Origin: Sphingomonas sp. NFR15
GTDB lineage: Bacteria > Pseudomonadota > Alphaproteobacteria > Sphingomonadales > Sphingomonadaceae
Direction of reading: 5' to 3'
DNA: 64,000 nucleotides
Assembly: GCF_900103265.1 (NCBI RefSeq)
Contig: NZ_FMWX01000001.1
Coordinates: 496,001 to 560,000, forward strand
A program made the position numbers and the translations under genes. Of this stretch, positions 19,572 through 29,277 are shown piece by piece (the first letter of the stretch is position 1; the number at the start of each line of letters is the position of its first letter). The notes under the pieces are model-generated. The model searched no databases, was not told the origin of the DNA, and saw nothing but the letters and a program-made list of their open reading frames with translations.

Positions 19572-21026
19572 TCAGCCGTTCGGGTGCAACCGTCCGGTGG
19601 GTTCGGCGGTGGCGCGCGCGCCCTCCTTCGCTTCCTCGACGTGCGAGGAGACGGCGAGCACCGCGTCGCGCCACCTGCCGTAGCGGAAATACAGGCTGGC
19701 CAGCACCAACGACACGATCGAACTGAGCGGGAACGCCCACCACAAAGCATCCGCGCCGAGCAGCGGCTTGCCGAGCATTGCGATGCCGATGCGGAACGGG
19801 ATCAGCGCGGTGACGAGGATCAGCAACGGCGCAAGCGTCGCGCCGTTTGCCCGCACCGTGCCGAAGATCACCATCGTCGCGCCGAACATCAGGAAGGTCC
19901 AGCTCGAGATGAGCTGGATGTGCCGTGCGATCGGGATCGCCGGGCTGTGGCTGTCGATGAACAGCCCCATCACCGGCCGGTCGAACAGGATGATCGCAGC
20001 GATCACGACGAGCGTGATGACGGTATTGGAGACGATCCCCGCGCGGGTGATCTTGCCAACCCGGTCCCACAGCCCCGCACCGATGTTCTGCGCGGCCATG
20101 CTGCTCACCGCCGCGCCGATCGCCATCGCGGGCATCTGGATATAATTCCAGAGCTGCTGCGACACCGCATAGGCCGCCGCCGTCTCGACGCCGAGCCGGT
20201 TGACCAGCCCGATCATCGTCAGCCCCGATGCCGACATCACCAGCATCTGCGCCGCCATCGGCACGCCCTTGGCGACGATCACCCGCACCAAAGCGGGATC
20301 GGGGATCAGCCACCGCAGTTCCGCGCCGCGCAGCCGGATCGGCAGGTCGCGCGCATAGACGTAGATCACGAGCCCGACCGCCGACACCGCCGACGCGATC
20401 AACGTGGCGGTCGCCGAGCCGGCGATGCCCATGTGCGGAAACGGCCCGATGCCGCGGATCAGCAACGGGTTGAGGCCGGCATCGATGATCGCGCTCAGCA
20501 CCATGAACCACATCGGCGTGAGCGCGTCGCCGGTGCCGCGCAGCCCCATCTGGATCAGCAGGCTCAGCATCGAAAGCGGCAGCCCGAGGAAGATCACGCG
20601 CAGATAGACCAACGCCAGCGGCTGCGCGTCCCCCGGCGTCGCCATCAGTCGCAGGATATCGGGCGCGAAGACATAGCCCAACACCGCGATCCCCGCCGCT
20701 GCGGCGACCACCAGGCCCACCGCCGACCCGAACGCGCGCCGCGCCGCCTCGATATCGCGTCGCCCGATCGACTGGCCGATCAGGATCGACGCGGCCATGC
20801 CGAACCCGAACACCGCGCCGAAGCTGAGGAACATCACGATCGTAGCGTTCGAGGTCGCCGCCAGCGCGCTCTCGCCGAGAAACCGCCCGACCCAGATCGA
20901 ATTGATCGACCCGTTGAGCGTCTGGAGGATGTTCGACGCGAGCGTGGGCAGCGCGAACGCGAGCAGCGTCCACCCGATCGGCCCGGTCGTCAGATCCCTG
21001 CCACGGCCCCTCGGCGGCTGTGCCAC
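19572..21026 (-). CDS. MATE-family efflux transporter
   Basis: 484 residues with about 12 membrane segments. The sequence matches MATE (NorM/DinF-like) transporters: TTGPIGWTLLAFALPTLASNIL, a first half ending in NPLLIRGIGPFPHMGIAGSATATLIAS and PMAAQMLVMSASGLTM. These export cationic drugs or metabolites against Na+ or H+. The start is a GTG at 21026 with AAGAGGGG upstream; the longer open frame up to 21380 runs through the inverted repeat and should not be used. The long hydrophilic C-terminus (HVEEAKEGARATAEP) is normal. It leads hemB and the acetyltransferases. Confidence 0.9.
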   Translation of the reverse strand: MAQPPRGRGRDLTTGPIGWTLLAFALPTLASNILQTLNGSINSIWVGRFLGESALAATSNATIVMFLSFGAVFGFGMAASILIGQSIGRRDIEAARRAFGSAVGLVVAAAAGIAVLGYVFAPDILRLMATPGDAQPLALVYLRVIFLGLPLSMLSLLIQMGLRGTGDALTPMWFMVLSAIIDAGLNPLLIRGIGPFPHMGIAGSATATLIASAVSAVGLVIYVYARDLPIRLRGAELRWLIPDPALVRVIVAKGVPMAAQMLVMSASGLTMIGLVNRLGVETAAAYAVSQQLWNYIQMPAMAIGAAVSSMAAQNIGAGLWDRVGKITRAGIVSNTVITLVVIAAIILFDRPVMGLFIDSHSPAIPIARHIQLISSWTFLMFGATMVIFGTVRANGATLAPLLILVTALIPFRIGIAMLGKPLLGADALWWAFPLSSIVSLVLASLYFRYGRWRDAVLAVSSHVEEAKEGARATAEPTGRLHPNG

Positions 21027-21096
21027 GCGCGCATCCCCTCTTTGCTGAAGGTGGCGATAGGCGAGGTGGCGGGATTCGCAAAGCGCTCGATCCGAC

Positions 21097-21185
21097 CGTC
21101 GCCCCGGCGCAGGCCGGGGCCGCTGTGTAACTTGACGAGCGGATCGAACAAAACGCAGCGGCCCCGGCCTGCGCCGGGGCGACGG
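21097..21185. repeat. Inverted repeat, CCCCGGC class
   Basis: Arms of about 28 bases, CGTCGCCCCGGCGCAGGCC and its complement GGCCTGCGCCGGGGCGACG, flank about 30 bases. Each arm is itself a small hairpin. It fills the space between the valS stop and the MATE gene and is a different sequence family from the SEVEG class. Confidence 0.85.
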
Positions 21186-21186
21186 A

Positions 21187-24177
21187 CTAGCCCAACCGCG
21201 CCAGCGCCGCCGCGAGCCGCTCCGCCTCGGCGGTCTTCTCGGCATGATCCGCCCGCGCCTTTTCGACAGCCTCGGGCTTGGCGCGCTCGACGAAGCTCGC
21301 GTTGCCGAGCCGCCCGGCGAGCGCGTCACGCTCCTTCTCCGCCGCCGCGATGCCCTTGGTGAGCCGCGCACGCTCGGCATCTAGGTCTATGACCCCTTCC
21401 AACGGGAAAAAGAAAGTATCTTCATCGACTACGATTTGCATTGCGCCACCGCTTGGCACAGGCGAAAAACTTATGTCTTCAATCCGAGCGACGCGCGACA
21501 ACACACCGATGTTGCGCTCTAGCCGATTTCGCGTCGGCGCGCCTGCTACTGAAGCAAAGAGCAGCAGCCTTGCTCCTGGCGGTACATTCAGTTCGGTTCG
21601 TGCGGTACGTATCTGGCTCACCAGCCGGATCAGCCAGTCGATCTCCTTGCTCGCCTCCGGGTCGATCGACCGCGCATCCGCCATCGGCCATTTCGCGACG
21701 ATCAGCTCGCTCGCGCGCGCGCCGGTCTTCGACCACAATTCCTCGGTGATGAACGGCATGAACGGGTGGAGCAGCACGAGGATCTGATCGAGCACCCAGC
21801 CCGCCACCGCGCGCGTTTCATCCGCATCCGGGCCGGTCGCGGGCGCGTCCATCTGGCCGAGCAGTGGCTTGATGAGCTCGATATACCAGTCGCAGAACCG
21901 GCTCCACGCGAACTGGTAGATCGCGTTGGCCGCGCCGTCGAAACGATAATCGGCGAGCGCGAGATCGACCGCCTGCACGGTCTGGATCGTCTCGGCGATG
22001 ATCCATTTGTTGACGGCCAGGTCCGCGCGCGGCGCCTCCAGCGTGGTCGAGGCGGTGATGCCGTTCGCCTGGCAGAAGCGCGCCGCGTTCCACAGCTTGG
22101 TGGCGAAGTTGCGATAGCCCTCGACGCGCTTCTCATCCATCTTGATGTCGCGGCCCTGGCTCTCCATCGCCGCCATGAAGAAGCGCAGCGCGTCCGCACC
22201 GTATGTATCGATCAGCCCGAGCGGATTGACGACATTGCCCTTCGACTTGGACATCTTCTGCCCGTCCGCCGCGCGGACGAGGCCGTGCAGGTAGAGCGTG
22301 CGGAACGGCACGTCCTTCATGAAGTGCAGCCCCTGCATCATCATCCGCGCATCCCAGAAGAACAGGATGTCGAAGCCGGAGATGAGCACGTCGTTGGGGT
22401 AGCGGCCGTGGAGTTGCGGGCGCGACGCACCACCCTCCCCGCTCGTGCTGAGCGCAGTCGAAGCACGTGCCCCGGGCGGAGCGTTCGTGGCATGTCCTTC
22501 GACTTCGCTCAGGACGAACGGCGCTTTTTGAAGCGCCGCCCCCTCTCCGTTCGTGTCGAGCGAAGTCGAGACACCGAGCGCAGCGTTCGCGGCTTGTCCC
22601 TCGACTTCGCTGGGGATGAACGGGGATGGTGCGTCAGGCCAGCCCAGTGTCGCGAACGGCCACAAAGCGGAGGAGAACCACGTGTCCAGCACGTCGCTGT
22701 CACGATACACAAAACGTGGATAAAACGGATCATTCCCCGCCTGATCCGCCCACATCAGAGCATCTTGCGAACTGTCGAAAAAAGTAAGCTGATCGTACTC
22801 GGCGCCGTAGAACGCCCGCATCTTTTCTCGAGCCTGTTCTTCGGTCTCAGCCACAAAGATCGGCCCCGGCTGGCCATTGCCGCGATCGGTTTCACGAACT
22901 GTGCCAAACCAAGCCGGAATCCGGTGCCCCCACCACAATTGGCGCGACACGCACCAAGGCTGGATATTCTCCATCCAGTTGAAGAACGTCTTCTCCCACG
23001 TCTTCGGCACGATCTTGATCTTGCCCGAGCGTACCGCCTCGATCGCCGGTTTGGCGAGCGTCGCCGCATCGACATACCATTGGTCGGTCAGCCACGGCTC
23101 GATCACGACGCCCGAGCGGTCGCCATAGGGCGTCTGGATCGTGCGGTCCTCGACGCGTTCGAGCACGCCGTCCTCTTCGAGCAGCTTGACGATCCGCTGG
23201 CGCGCCTCGAATCGATCGAGCCCGAGCAGGTCGGCGGGGATCAGTCCGTCGGCGGTCTGCGTCACCTGCGCCTTGGCGTCGAGCATATTGAGCATGTCGC
23301 GCGCTTCGATGCCCGCGCGCCGGCCGACTTCGAAATCGTTGAAGTCATGCCCCGGCGTGATCTTCACCGCGCCCGAGCCAAGTTCGGGATCGGCATGCTC
23401 ATCCGCCACGATCGGGATCAGCCGCCCGGTGATCGGCAAGCGCACCTGCTTGCCGATCAGCGCCTGATAGCGCTCGTCCGCCGGGTTCACCGCCACCGCC
23501 ATATCCGCGAGCATCGTCTCGGGGCGCGTCGTCGCGACCGAGATGAACCCCGATCCATCGGCGAGCGGGTAACGCAGATGCCAGAACTTGCCGGCGATCT
23601 CGCGCGTCTCGACCTCAAGGTCGCTGATCGCGGTGCCGAGGCCCGGATCCCAGTTCACCAGCCGCTTGTCGCGGTACAACAGCCCTTCGTTGTAGAGATC
23701 GACGAACACCTTGAGGACGGCCTTGGAAAAGCCCTCGTCCATCGTGAAGCGTTCGTTCTTCCAATCCATCGAGCAGCCGAGCCGCCGCAATTGCTGGGTG
23801 ATCTCGCCGCCGCTCTCCGCCTTCCACGCCCACACCTTCTCGACGAACTGTTCGCGCGTGAAATCGGTGCGCTTCTGCTGGTGCAGGCCCATCTGCCGCT
23901 CGACCACCATCTGCGTGGCAATGCCGGCATGGTCCGTGCCGACCACCCACAGCGCATCCTTGCCCTTCAGCCGGGCGTGGCGCGCGAGGATATCCTGCAA
24001 CGTATTGTCGAGCGCATGGCCGATGTGCAGCGAGCCGGTGACGTTGGGCGGCGGGTTGACGATCGTCCACGGCTCGGCGCCGGGGCGATCGGGGCGGAAC
24101 AGCCCGTTCGCCTCCCAATGCGCATACCAGCGCTGTTCGATTTCGGCGGGGTCGAAGGTTTTCGGAAGTTCGCTCAT
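21187..24177 (-). CDS. valS: Valine-tRNA ligase with in-frame repeat insertion
   Basis: 996 residues, longer than usual (about 880-950). The protein has [21 protein letters not shown], the editing domain (about 210-350, [19 protein letters not shown]), [47 protein letters not shown] and a C-terminal coiled coil. Catalytic motifs are intact. Residues about 521-585 are extra: the coding strand reads through two palindromic repeats, giving SEVEGQAAN and SEVEGHATN, after which [16 protein letters not shown] resumes. Around 21380-21600 and 22680-22930 base and codon use are less GC-rich than in the rest of the gene. ValRS is essential, so the insertion must be tolerated. Confidence 0.95.
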   Translation of the reverse strand: MSELPKTFDPAEIEQRWYAHWEANGLFRPDRPGAEPWTIVNPPPNVTGSLHIGHALDNTLQDILARHARLKGKDALWVVGTDHAGIATQMVVERQMGLHQQKRTDFTREQFVEKVWAWKAESGGEITQQLRRLGCSMDWKNERFTMDEGFSKAVLKVFVDLYNEGLLYRDKRLVNWDPGLGTAISDLEVETREIAGKFWHLRYPLADGSGFISVATTRPETMLADMAVAVNPADERYQALIGKQVRLPITGRLIPIVADEHADPELGSGAVKITPGHDFNDFEVGRRAGIEARDMLNMLDAKAQVTQTADGLIPADLLGLDRFEARQRIVKLLEEDGVLERVEDRTIQTPYGDRSGVVIEPWLTDQWYVDAATLAKPAIEAVRSGKIKIVPKTWEKTFFNWMENIQPWCVSRQLWWGHRIPAWFGTVRETDRGNGQPGPIFVAETEEQAREKMRAFYGAEYDQLTFFDSSQDALMWADQAGNDPFYPRFVYRDSDVLDTWFSSALWPFATLGWPDAPSPFIPSEVEGQAANAALGVSTSLDTNGEGAALQKAPFVLSEVEGHATNAPPGARASTALSTSGEGGASRPQLHGRYPNDVLISGFDILFFWDARMMMQGLHFMKDVPFRTLYLHGLVRAADGQKMSKSKGNVVNPLGLIDTYGADALRFFMAAMESQGRDIKMDEKRVEGYRNFATKLWNAARFCQANGITASTTLEAPRADLAVNKWIIAETIQTVQAVDLALADYRFDGAANAIYQFAWSRFCDWYIELIKPLLGQMDAPATGPDADETRAVAGWVLDQILVLLHPFMPFITEELWSKTGARASELIVAKWPMADARSIDPEASKEIDWLIRLVSQIRTARTELNVPPGARLLLFASVAGAPTRNRLERNIGVLSRVARIEDISFSPVPSGGAMQIVVDEDTFFFPLEGVIDLDAERARLTKGIAAAEKERDALAGRLGNASFVERAKPEAVEKARADHAEKTAEAERLAAALARLG
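22439..22624. repeat. Two SEVEG-class palindromes inside valS
   Basis: Two adjacent copies, 22439-22522 and 22547-22624, each have arms of the family GTTCGTGYYGAGCGAAGTCGA and its complement. Both are read in frame within valS. Their presence in a coding gene shows that the family can insert, or be duplicated, into expressed sequence. Confidence 0.9.
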
Positions 24178-24335
24178 CCGGTGAGCGTTTAGCCGCCCCC
24201 GGCCAAAATAAAAGGCGCCGCGTGACGGAAGCGACGCGCGGGCAACCTGTACCTAAGACTACAGACACATTCAGCATCGATACGATTCGCGCGCCCTAAA
24301 ACGCGGATACCGATCAACGGACAGAGGATGGTTCG

Positions 24336-24647
24336 ATGAAAAGCTTCAAGATCGCCGCCGCGCTCGGACTGATGGTTGCGGGCCTGGGTGTCAGCACCAG
24401 CGCCTCCGCGCAGGATTATCGTCGCGATCATCACGGCTATGACCGCCGCGACTATCGCGGTGACCATCGCGGCTGGCGCGGAGACCGCCACGACTGGCGT
24501 GGCGACCGCCGCGGCTATTACGGCCCACACCGCGGCTATTATGGGCCGCACCGCGGCTATGGCTATGGCAACGGCTGGGGCCGCGGCGGTCGCGATTGCC
24601 GGGTAACTTGGCGCCATCATCGGCGCGTGACGGTCTGCTACCGCTAA
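24336..24647 (+). CDS. Small secreted His/Arg/Tyr/Gly-rich protein
   Basis: 103 residues. A signal peptide ends at TSASAQ. The mature part is low-complexity: DYRGDHRGWRGDRHDWRGDRRG, then two GYYGPHR units and a C-terminal RDCRVTWRHHRRVTVCYR with two cysteines. Proteins of this composition are seen in sphingomonads near RcnB-like genes, and a metal-binding or surface-coating role is a guess. ATG at 24336 is preceded by ACAGAGGA. The 160-base upstream gap lies between this and divergent valS and should contain its promoter. Confidence 0.75.
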   Translation: MKSFKIAAALGLMVAGLGVSTSASAQDYRRDHHGYDRRDYRGDHRGWRGDRHDWRGDRRGYYGPHRGYYGPHRGYGYGNGWGRGGRDCRVTWRHHRRVTVCYR

Positions 24648-24701
24648 GATCAGACCTGAAATCAGACAGGGGCGGCGGAGCGATCCGCCGCCCTTGTCGC
24701 A

Positions 24702-26105
24702 TCAATCGCCGGTCAGGATGCGATCGACCAGTTCCTTCACGGTCGGCACGAAGCCGTTCGAATAGAACGGGTCGCGCTTGAACTGATACGCGCCGTGTCC
24801 TGCGAACATCAAATTCTGCTCGACATCGCCGCCATGCGCGATGTCCTGCAAGGTCTTCTGGATGCAGAAGCTGCGCGGATCGGCGAGCCGCCCGGTCGAG
24901 TTGGTTTCGCTATCCGCCCAGGACGAGAAAGCGCACTGGCTGAGGCAGCCCATGCAATCGGCCTGGTCCTTGCGGATCACCGCCTTTTCCTCGGGCGTGA
25001 CGAACACGAGCGTGTTGTCGGGCGTCTTCAGCGCATCGGTGAAGCCCGCGCCGAACCACTGCCGCGCGCGCAGCAGATCGTTGCGCGTCACCCAGAAGTT
25101 CTTACCCTTAACGCCGACATCGAGCTGGAAGACATGGTCGCCCGCTTCCTGCGTCGAGAAGGCGATCTGCCGCTCGGAGCGCTCCTCCAGATTGCGCAGG
25201 AACGGGTTGCGCACCGCGCTCGAATAGAATCCGGTCGGCGAGAAGCGGTGGAGCAGCACCTCGCCTTCCTCGATATTGGTGAGCCGCGCCTTCCACGCCT
25301 CGGGGATCGGGCTTTCCTTCGTCAGCAGCGGGCGCGTGCCGAACTGAAAGGCGATCGTGCCGAGTTCGGGATTGTCGATCCAGTCGCTCCAGTCCCGCAG
25401 ATACCAGACGCCGCCCGCCATCACGATCGGCACCTCGTCCGAGATACCGCCCTCGCGCATCGTGTCGCGCAGCGCCTTCACGCGCGGATAGGGGTCTTCG
25501 GGCTTGCGCGGGTCTTCGGCGTTGGACAGGCCGTTATGCCCACCCGCCAGCCACGGATCTTCATAAACCACCGCCGACAGCCACTGCGACGCCTTCGAAT
25601 AGGCACGCTTCCACAGCGCGCGGAAGGCGCGGCCCGAGCTGACGATCGGCAGATAGCTGACGTCGTAGGACGAGGCGATTTCGGACAGTTTGTACGGCAT
25701 GCCCGCGCCGCAGGTCACGCCGGCGACGAGGCCGCGCGTACGCTCGAGCACGCCGTGCAGGATGCGCTGCGCGCCGCCCATCTCCCACAGCACGTTGATG
25801 TTGATCGCGCCCTTGCCGCCGGCGATGTCGAACGCGCGGCGAACCTGCTGGACGGCGCCCTCGATCGCATATTCGATCAGTTCCTCGTGCCGCTCGCGCC
25901 GGGTGAGCGAGCGATAGACCTGCGGGATGATCTTGCCTTCGGGATCGTAACTGTCGGCGTTGACGGCGGAAACGGTACCGATGCCGCCCGCCGCCGCCCA
26001 GGCGCCCGCGCTCGCATGGTTGGTCGCCGCCACGCCTTTTCCGCCCTCCACCAACGGCCATACTTCGCGGCCGTTATAGATGATGGGCTTCAAACCTTTG
26101 AACAC
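24702..26105 (-). CDS. Nitronate-monooxygenase-family flavin protein with Cys-rich tail
   Basis: 467 residues from a GTG at 26105 preceded by GGGAG (a TTG at 26138 is the extreme upstream option). The main part is a TIM-barrel NMO/2-nitropropane dioxygenase-like protein: GGKGVAATNHASAGAWAAAGGIGTVSAVN, VTCGAGMPYKLSE, VPIVMAGGVWYLRDWSDW and FQFGTRPLLTKESP. These use FMN. A C-terminal part (about residues 375-467) with DCMGCLSQCAFSSW and another Cys (SFCIQK) is not typical of ordinary NMOs and could bind an Fe-S cluster or Zn. It ends a minus-strand run after a glycosyltransferase gene. Substrate unknown. Confidence 0.85.
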   Translation of the reverse strand: MFKGLKPIIYNGREVWPLVEGGKGVAATNHASAGAWAAAGGIGTVSAVNADSYDPEGKIIPQVYRSLTRRERHEELIEYAIEGAVQQVRRAFDIAGGKGAININVLWEMGGAQRILHGVLERTRGLVAGVTCGAGMPYKLSEIASSYDVSYLPIVSSGRAFRALWKRAYSKASQWLSAVVYEDPWLAGGHNGLSNAEDPRKPEDPYPRVKALRDTMREGGISDEVPIVMAGGVWYLRDWSDWIDNPELGTIAFQFGTRPLLTKESPIPEAWKARLTNIEEGEVLLHRFSPTGFYSSAVRNPFLRNLEERSERQIAFSTQEAGDHVFQLDVGVKGKNFWVTRNDLLRARQWFGAGFTDALKTPDNTLVFVTPEEKAVIRKDQADCMGCLSQCAFSSWADSETNSTGRLADPRSFCIQKTLQDIAHGGDVEQNLMFAGHGAYQFKRDPFYSNGFVPTVKELVDRILTGD

Positions 26106-26189
26106 CGATATCTCCCGATAGAAAACTGGCCGAAACAATCCTGGCTCGTGATATAGCGGATCGGCAACGCTTGACGAGACAATTAGGAC

Positions 26190-27317
26190 TCAGCCCAGAC
26201 AACCGGGCCTTCCGAGTGCCCCGGAATAGAGCGCCGCATAGCGCGCGATCATCGTCCCCTCGTCATATTCGGCCACCGCTTTGGCCCGGTTCTGCTCGCC
26301 CAGCCAGCGGCGCGCGGCCGGCTCGGCCCCGGCGATCGCCTGCAACGCATCGCGGATGCGAACTTCGTCGATGGCGTTCTCGATATAGGGAAGGTTGCCG
26401 GGCGCGACCATGTTGGGAATGTCCCCGACCGGCGGCGCAACGATCGGCAACCCCGCCGCCATCCCCTCGATGATCGAGATCGGCGCCTGTTCGCTACGTG
26501 ACGACAGCGCCATGATGTCGAACAGCCCGACATATCGGTGCGGCTCGGGCAGGAAGCCGGGCATGACGAGTTGGTCTGCCAGCCCCATCGCCTCGGCCGC
26601 GTCGCGGATCGCCTCACGCTCCGGCCCCTCGCCGACGATGACCAGCCGCGCGCGCGAGGCCATGCCGCCGACCGCGCGGACCAGCAGCGGCAGGTTCTTG
26701 ACCGGACGCAAGCCCGCGAGCGTGCCGATCACGATCTCGCCGGGCTTGCGGCGGAAACCGGGGATCGCATCGGGCGCGGGCTTCACCGCGTAACGCGCGG
26801 TGGCGATGCCGTTGCCGATGCGGTGAACGCGTTCGGCGGGCTGCTTCCACGTCTTGAGCGCGATCGTCTCCAGCGTGACCGAGGGGACCGCGAGCGCGTG
26901 CGCGGCGGTGAGCGCGATCCGGCGGTAGATGTTGCGCTGCGGCTTGAGGCCCTGCGCCTCGTCCTCGTTGAAGCCGTCCTCGTGGTGGACCACCGGCGGC
27001 CCCTTCATTCCGGCGACGCGGCGCGCCATCACGCCGTCTATGCCGCCCCAATTATAGGTCAGCACCAGATCGAAGCGGCGCATGTAGCGGGCGATCGCCT
27101 CATATCGCGCGACCGATGGGCGGCCGGTCAGCGGCGGCGGGTTCTGCGCGATCTCATAGGCGATGCCGGGCGCGATGGCATCGCGCGCGCCATATTGGTC
27201 GGGCATCGCCGAGACGATCGTGTGGCGCGCGCGCTCGCCGAACGCGTTCATCAGCCGCACCGCGCGCGCTTCCTTGCCGCCGAGGCTGAAGCTGGAATGA
27301 AGGTGGAGGATGTTCAC
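26190..27317 (-). CDS. Glycosyltransferase family 4
   Basis: 375 residues. The GT4 fold is recognisable: NILHLHSSFSLGGKEARAVRLMN at the start, VIGTLAGLRPVKNLPLLVRAV, ARLVIVGEGPEREAIRDAAEAMGL and the sugar-nucleotide site SRSEQAPISIIEGMAAGLPIVAP. It transfers a sugar to an unknown acceptor. The GTG at 27317 has GAGGG at good spacing and was chosen over the ATG at 27326, which lies too close to it. It follows the GH130 gene by 48 bases in the same direction, so the two probably act on related glycans. Confidence 0.87.
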   Translation of the reverse strand: MNILHLHSSFSLGGKEARAVRLMNAFGERARHTIVSAMPDQYGARDAIAPGIAYEIAQNPPPLTGRPSVARYEAIARYMRRFDLVLTYNWGGIDGVMARRVAGMKGPPVVHHEDGFNEDEAQGLKPQRNIYRRIALTAAHALAVPSVTLETIALKTWKQPAERVHRIGNGIATARYAVKPAPDAIPGFRRKPGEIVIGTLAGLRPVKNLPLLVRAVGGMASRARLVIVGEGPEREAIRDAAEAMGLADQLVMPGFLPEPHRYVGLFDIMALSSRSEQAPISIIEGMAAGLPIVAPPVGDIPNMVAPGNLPYIENAIDEVRIRDALQAIAGAEPAARRWLGEQNRAKAVAEYDEGTMIARYAALYSGALGRPGCLG

Positions 27318-27365
27318 CGCGGGCATCCCTCGCCCCTGCCCGGTTTCGCACCCGGCTTTCAAGGC

Positions 27366-28478
27366 TCAGGCCGAAAATATCGCCTTGGACACATGCGTGA
27401 TCCGGCAGGCGAGATCGGCCTCGCCGCTCGCCACGACATAATGGTCGCCCGCGTCGGCGATGCCGGTGGTGAACACGACATTGTCGAGGTACATCAAATC
27501 CTTGATCGGCTCGGTCAGCTCGGGCGCGGGTTCCAGAACGGCGGTGTCGCTGGTCGCGACCACCACCGACGGATCGTCGCGGTCGAGGATCGACCAATAG
27601 GTGCGATAGATGCCAACCACGCCCGATGGCTCGACACCGTGCCACAAGGTCAGCCAGCCGCGTTCGGTCAGCACCGGCGGCGCGCCGCCACCCATCCGCG
27701 CGGTGGCGAGCGTCTTGGCGTGCGGGCGGATGCCGGGCTTGTCATACGGCTTCCAGTGGATCGCGTCGGGCGACGAGGCCAGGTTGATCGACGGCCCCGC
27801 GCGCCACTCGCTGCCGGGCGGATAGGCGAAATAAAGGTCGCCGAGCGGGCGGGTCTGCGCGAAATATTTGCTGCCGATCCGGCCTTCGAAGATCAGCATG
27901 TCCTTGTTCTGATGATCGAGCACGATGCCTTCGAGCCGCCAATCGAGCGCATCGTCCGACGTGTAGAGCGTGGTCGAATGCCGCTCGGGGCTGACCGAGC
28001 AGGTCGTCATCAGATAGCGCTCGCCGACCTTCGTGATCCGCGCATCCTCGACGCCGTAGCATTGATAGGGCGCGCGCGGCGCGATGGCACTGTCATAATG
28101 CACCGCGACGACGTCCGCGCCGTCTGCGGACAGCTCGACCGGCAATAGCCATGACAGCGAGGTCAGCGCCATCACCTTCCAGCCGCCGCCGCGCATCATG
28201 AACTTGCGCGGATCGGCGGTATCGACGTGCTCCAGCGGCCACGGATCGAGCACATAACCGCCGTCGTCCCAGCGGATCGCATGGATGTGCTGATCGACGA
28301 TCGGTTGCTTGAGCGCCTCGGCCACGCGGACCATCAGCAGCAGATTGCCGTTCGGCAGCCGCGTCATGCCGGGGTTGAAGGCGCCCAACACATAGGTCTC
28401 GGCACCGAGCTTGCCGGCGAGCGGCGAGCGCGCGAGATCGACATCGCGCGGATCGAACACGATTGCGTCGAACGCCAC
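27366..28478 (-). CDS. GH130-family glycoside phosphorylase
   Basis: 370 residues from the GTG at 28478 (GGGGAG before it, overlapping the SDR region). The sequence shows a five-bladed propeller enzyme of family 130: NPGMTRLPNGNLLLMVRVAE, CYGVEDARITKVGERYLMT, FEGRIGSKYFAQTRP, a GGGAPPVLTERGWLTLWHGV segment and MYLDNVVFTTGI near the end. Family members phosphorolyse beta-mannosides such as mannosylglucose or beta-1,2-mannobiose; I cannot tell the linkage. The stop-start distance to the SDR gene is very short and the glycosyltransferase follows. Confidence 0.88.
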   Translation of the reverse strand: MAFDAIVFDPRDVDLARSPLAGKLGAETYVLGAFNPGMTRLPNGNLLLMVRVAEALKQPIVDQHIHAIRWDDGGYVLDPWPLEHVDTADPRKFMMRGGGWKVMALTSLSWLLPVELSADGADVVAVHYDSAIAPRAPYQCYGVEDARITKVGERYLMTTCSVSPERHSTTLYTSDDALDWRLEGIVLDHQNKDMLIFEGRIGSKYFAQTRPLGDLYFAYPPGSEWRAGPSINLASSPDAIHWKPYDKPGIRPHAKTLATARMGGGAPPVLTERGWLTLWHGVEPSGVVGIYRTYWSILDRDDPSVVVATSDTAVLEPAPELTEPIKDLMYLDNVVFTTGIADAGDHYVVASGEADLACRITHVSKAIFSA

Positions 28479-28480
28479 GG

Positions 28481-29242
28481 TCACTCCCCTTCGCTCAGGC
28501 GCGGCGCGACGACGATCTGCTGCACCACCGCGCGGCGCGGCTGGGTCAGCGCGTAATGCACCGCCACCGCGATATCCTCCGATCGTAGCATCTTCTCCTC
28601 GCGCACCATGCTCTTCTGCTTTTCGGCGTCGATGTCCGGATAGTGCATGTCGGACTGGGTCAGCGCCGGCTCGACCAAGGTCACGCGGATGTTCTTCGGC
28701 CCGAGTTCCTTGCGCAGCGCCTCGGCGAAACCGGCGATGCCCGCCTTGATGCCAGCGTAAACGGTCGATCCCGGCCCGAGCACGTGCGCGGACACCGAGC
28801 CGATCAGCACGATATCGCCACCCGCCGCGCCCATCGCCTCGGCGGCGGCATGAGCGCTGGTGAGATAGGCGGTGAAATCGACGGCGATGGCATAGCGCAG
28901 TTCGCTGTCGCTCATGTCCGTCAGGCCCTCGGCGGGGATCGCCGCGTTGATGACCGCCACATCGAGCCCGCCCAGCCATTCGCTCGCCGCCTTGACGTAG
29001 CGCTCGGGGGCGCCCGGCTCGCCAAGATCGACGTTGAGGCCGGCTCCGGTGCCGACCTCGCTGATCCGCCCGACCGCGTCGGCGAGATGCTCGGGCGTGC
29101 GGCCACAGACGTGCAGCCGCGCCCCTTCGCTCGCCAGCAGCACGGCGATGGCCCGGCCGATGCCGGTGGTACCGCCGGTGACGAGGATGCGTTTGCCGGA
29201 AAGGGTTGAAACGGCGGTATGCGCGTCGGCGAGATCAAGCAT
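28481..29242 (-). CDS. SDR-family oxidoreductase
   Basis: 253 residues from the ATG at 29242 with CGGGAG before it. Rossmann motif TGGTTGIG, NAAIP, a Ser-Tyr-Lys triad in GSVSAHVLGPGSTVYAGIKAG and PALTQSDMHYPD near the C-terminal lid. It reduces or oxidises an unknown carbonyl or alcohol with NAD(P). It sits 35 bases after the hydrolase gene and directly before GH130, so operon membership is likely. Confidence 0.9.
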   Translation of the reverse strand: MLDLADAHTAVSTLSGKRILVTGGTTGIGRAIAVLLASEGARLHVCGRTPEHLADAVGRISEVGTGAGLNVDLGEPGAPERYVKAASEWLGGLDVAVINAAIPAEGLTDMSDSELRYAIAVDFTAYLTSAHAAAEAMGAAGGDIVLIGSVSAHVLGPGSTVYAGIKAGIAGFAEALRKELGPKNIRVTLVEPALTQSDMHYPDIDAEKQKSMVREEKMLRSEDIAVAVHYALTQPRRAVVQQIVVAPRLSEGE

Positions 29243-29277
29243 GCAAAACTCCCGTTCGGTGGTACGGGAGAGACGGT

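Noticed and set aside
21026..21380. N-terminal extension of the MATE transporter through the inverted repeat
   Set aside because: The extension translates repeat sequence and has no membrane segment; the GTG at 21026 has a good ribosome site.
21766..24192. 808-codon plus-strand frame opposite valS
   Set aside because: It runs through ValRS codons and the repeats on the opposite strand with no recognisable domain.
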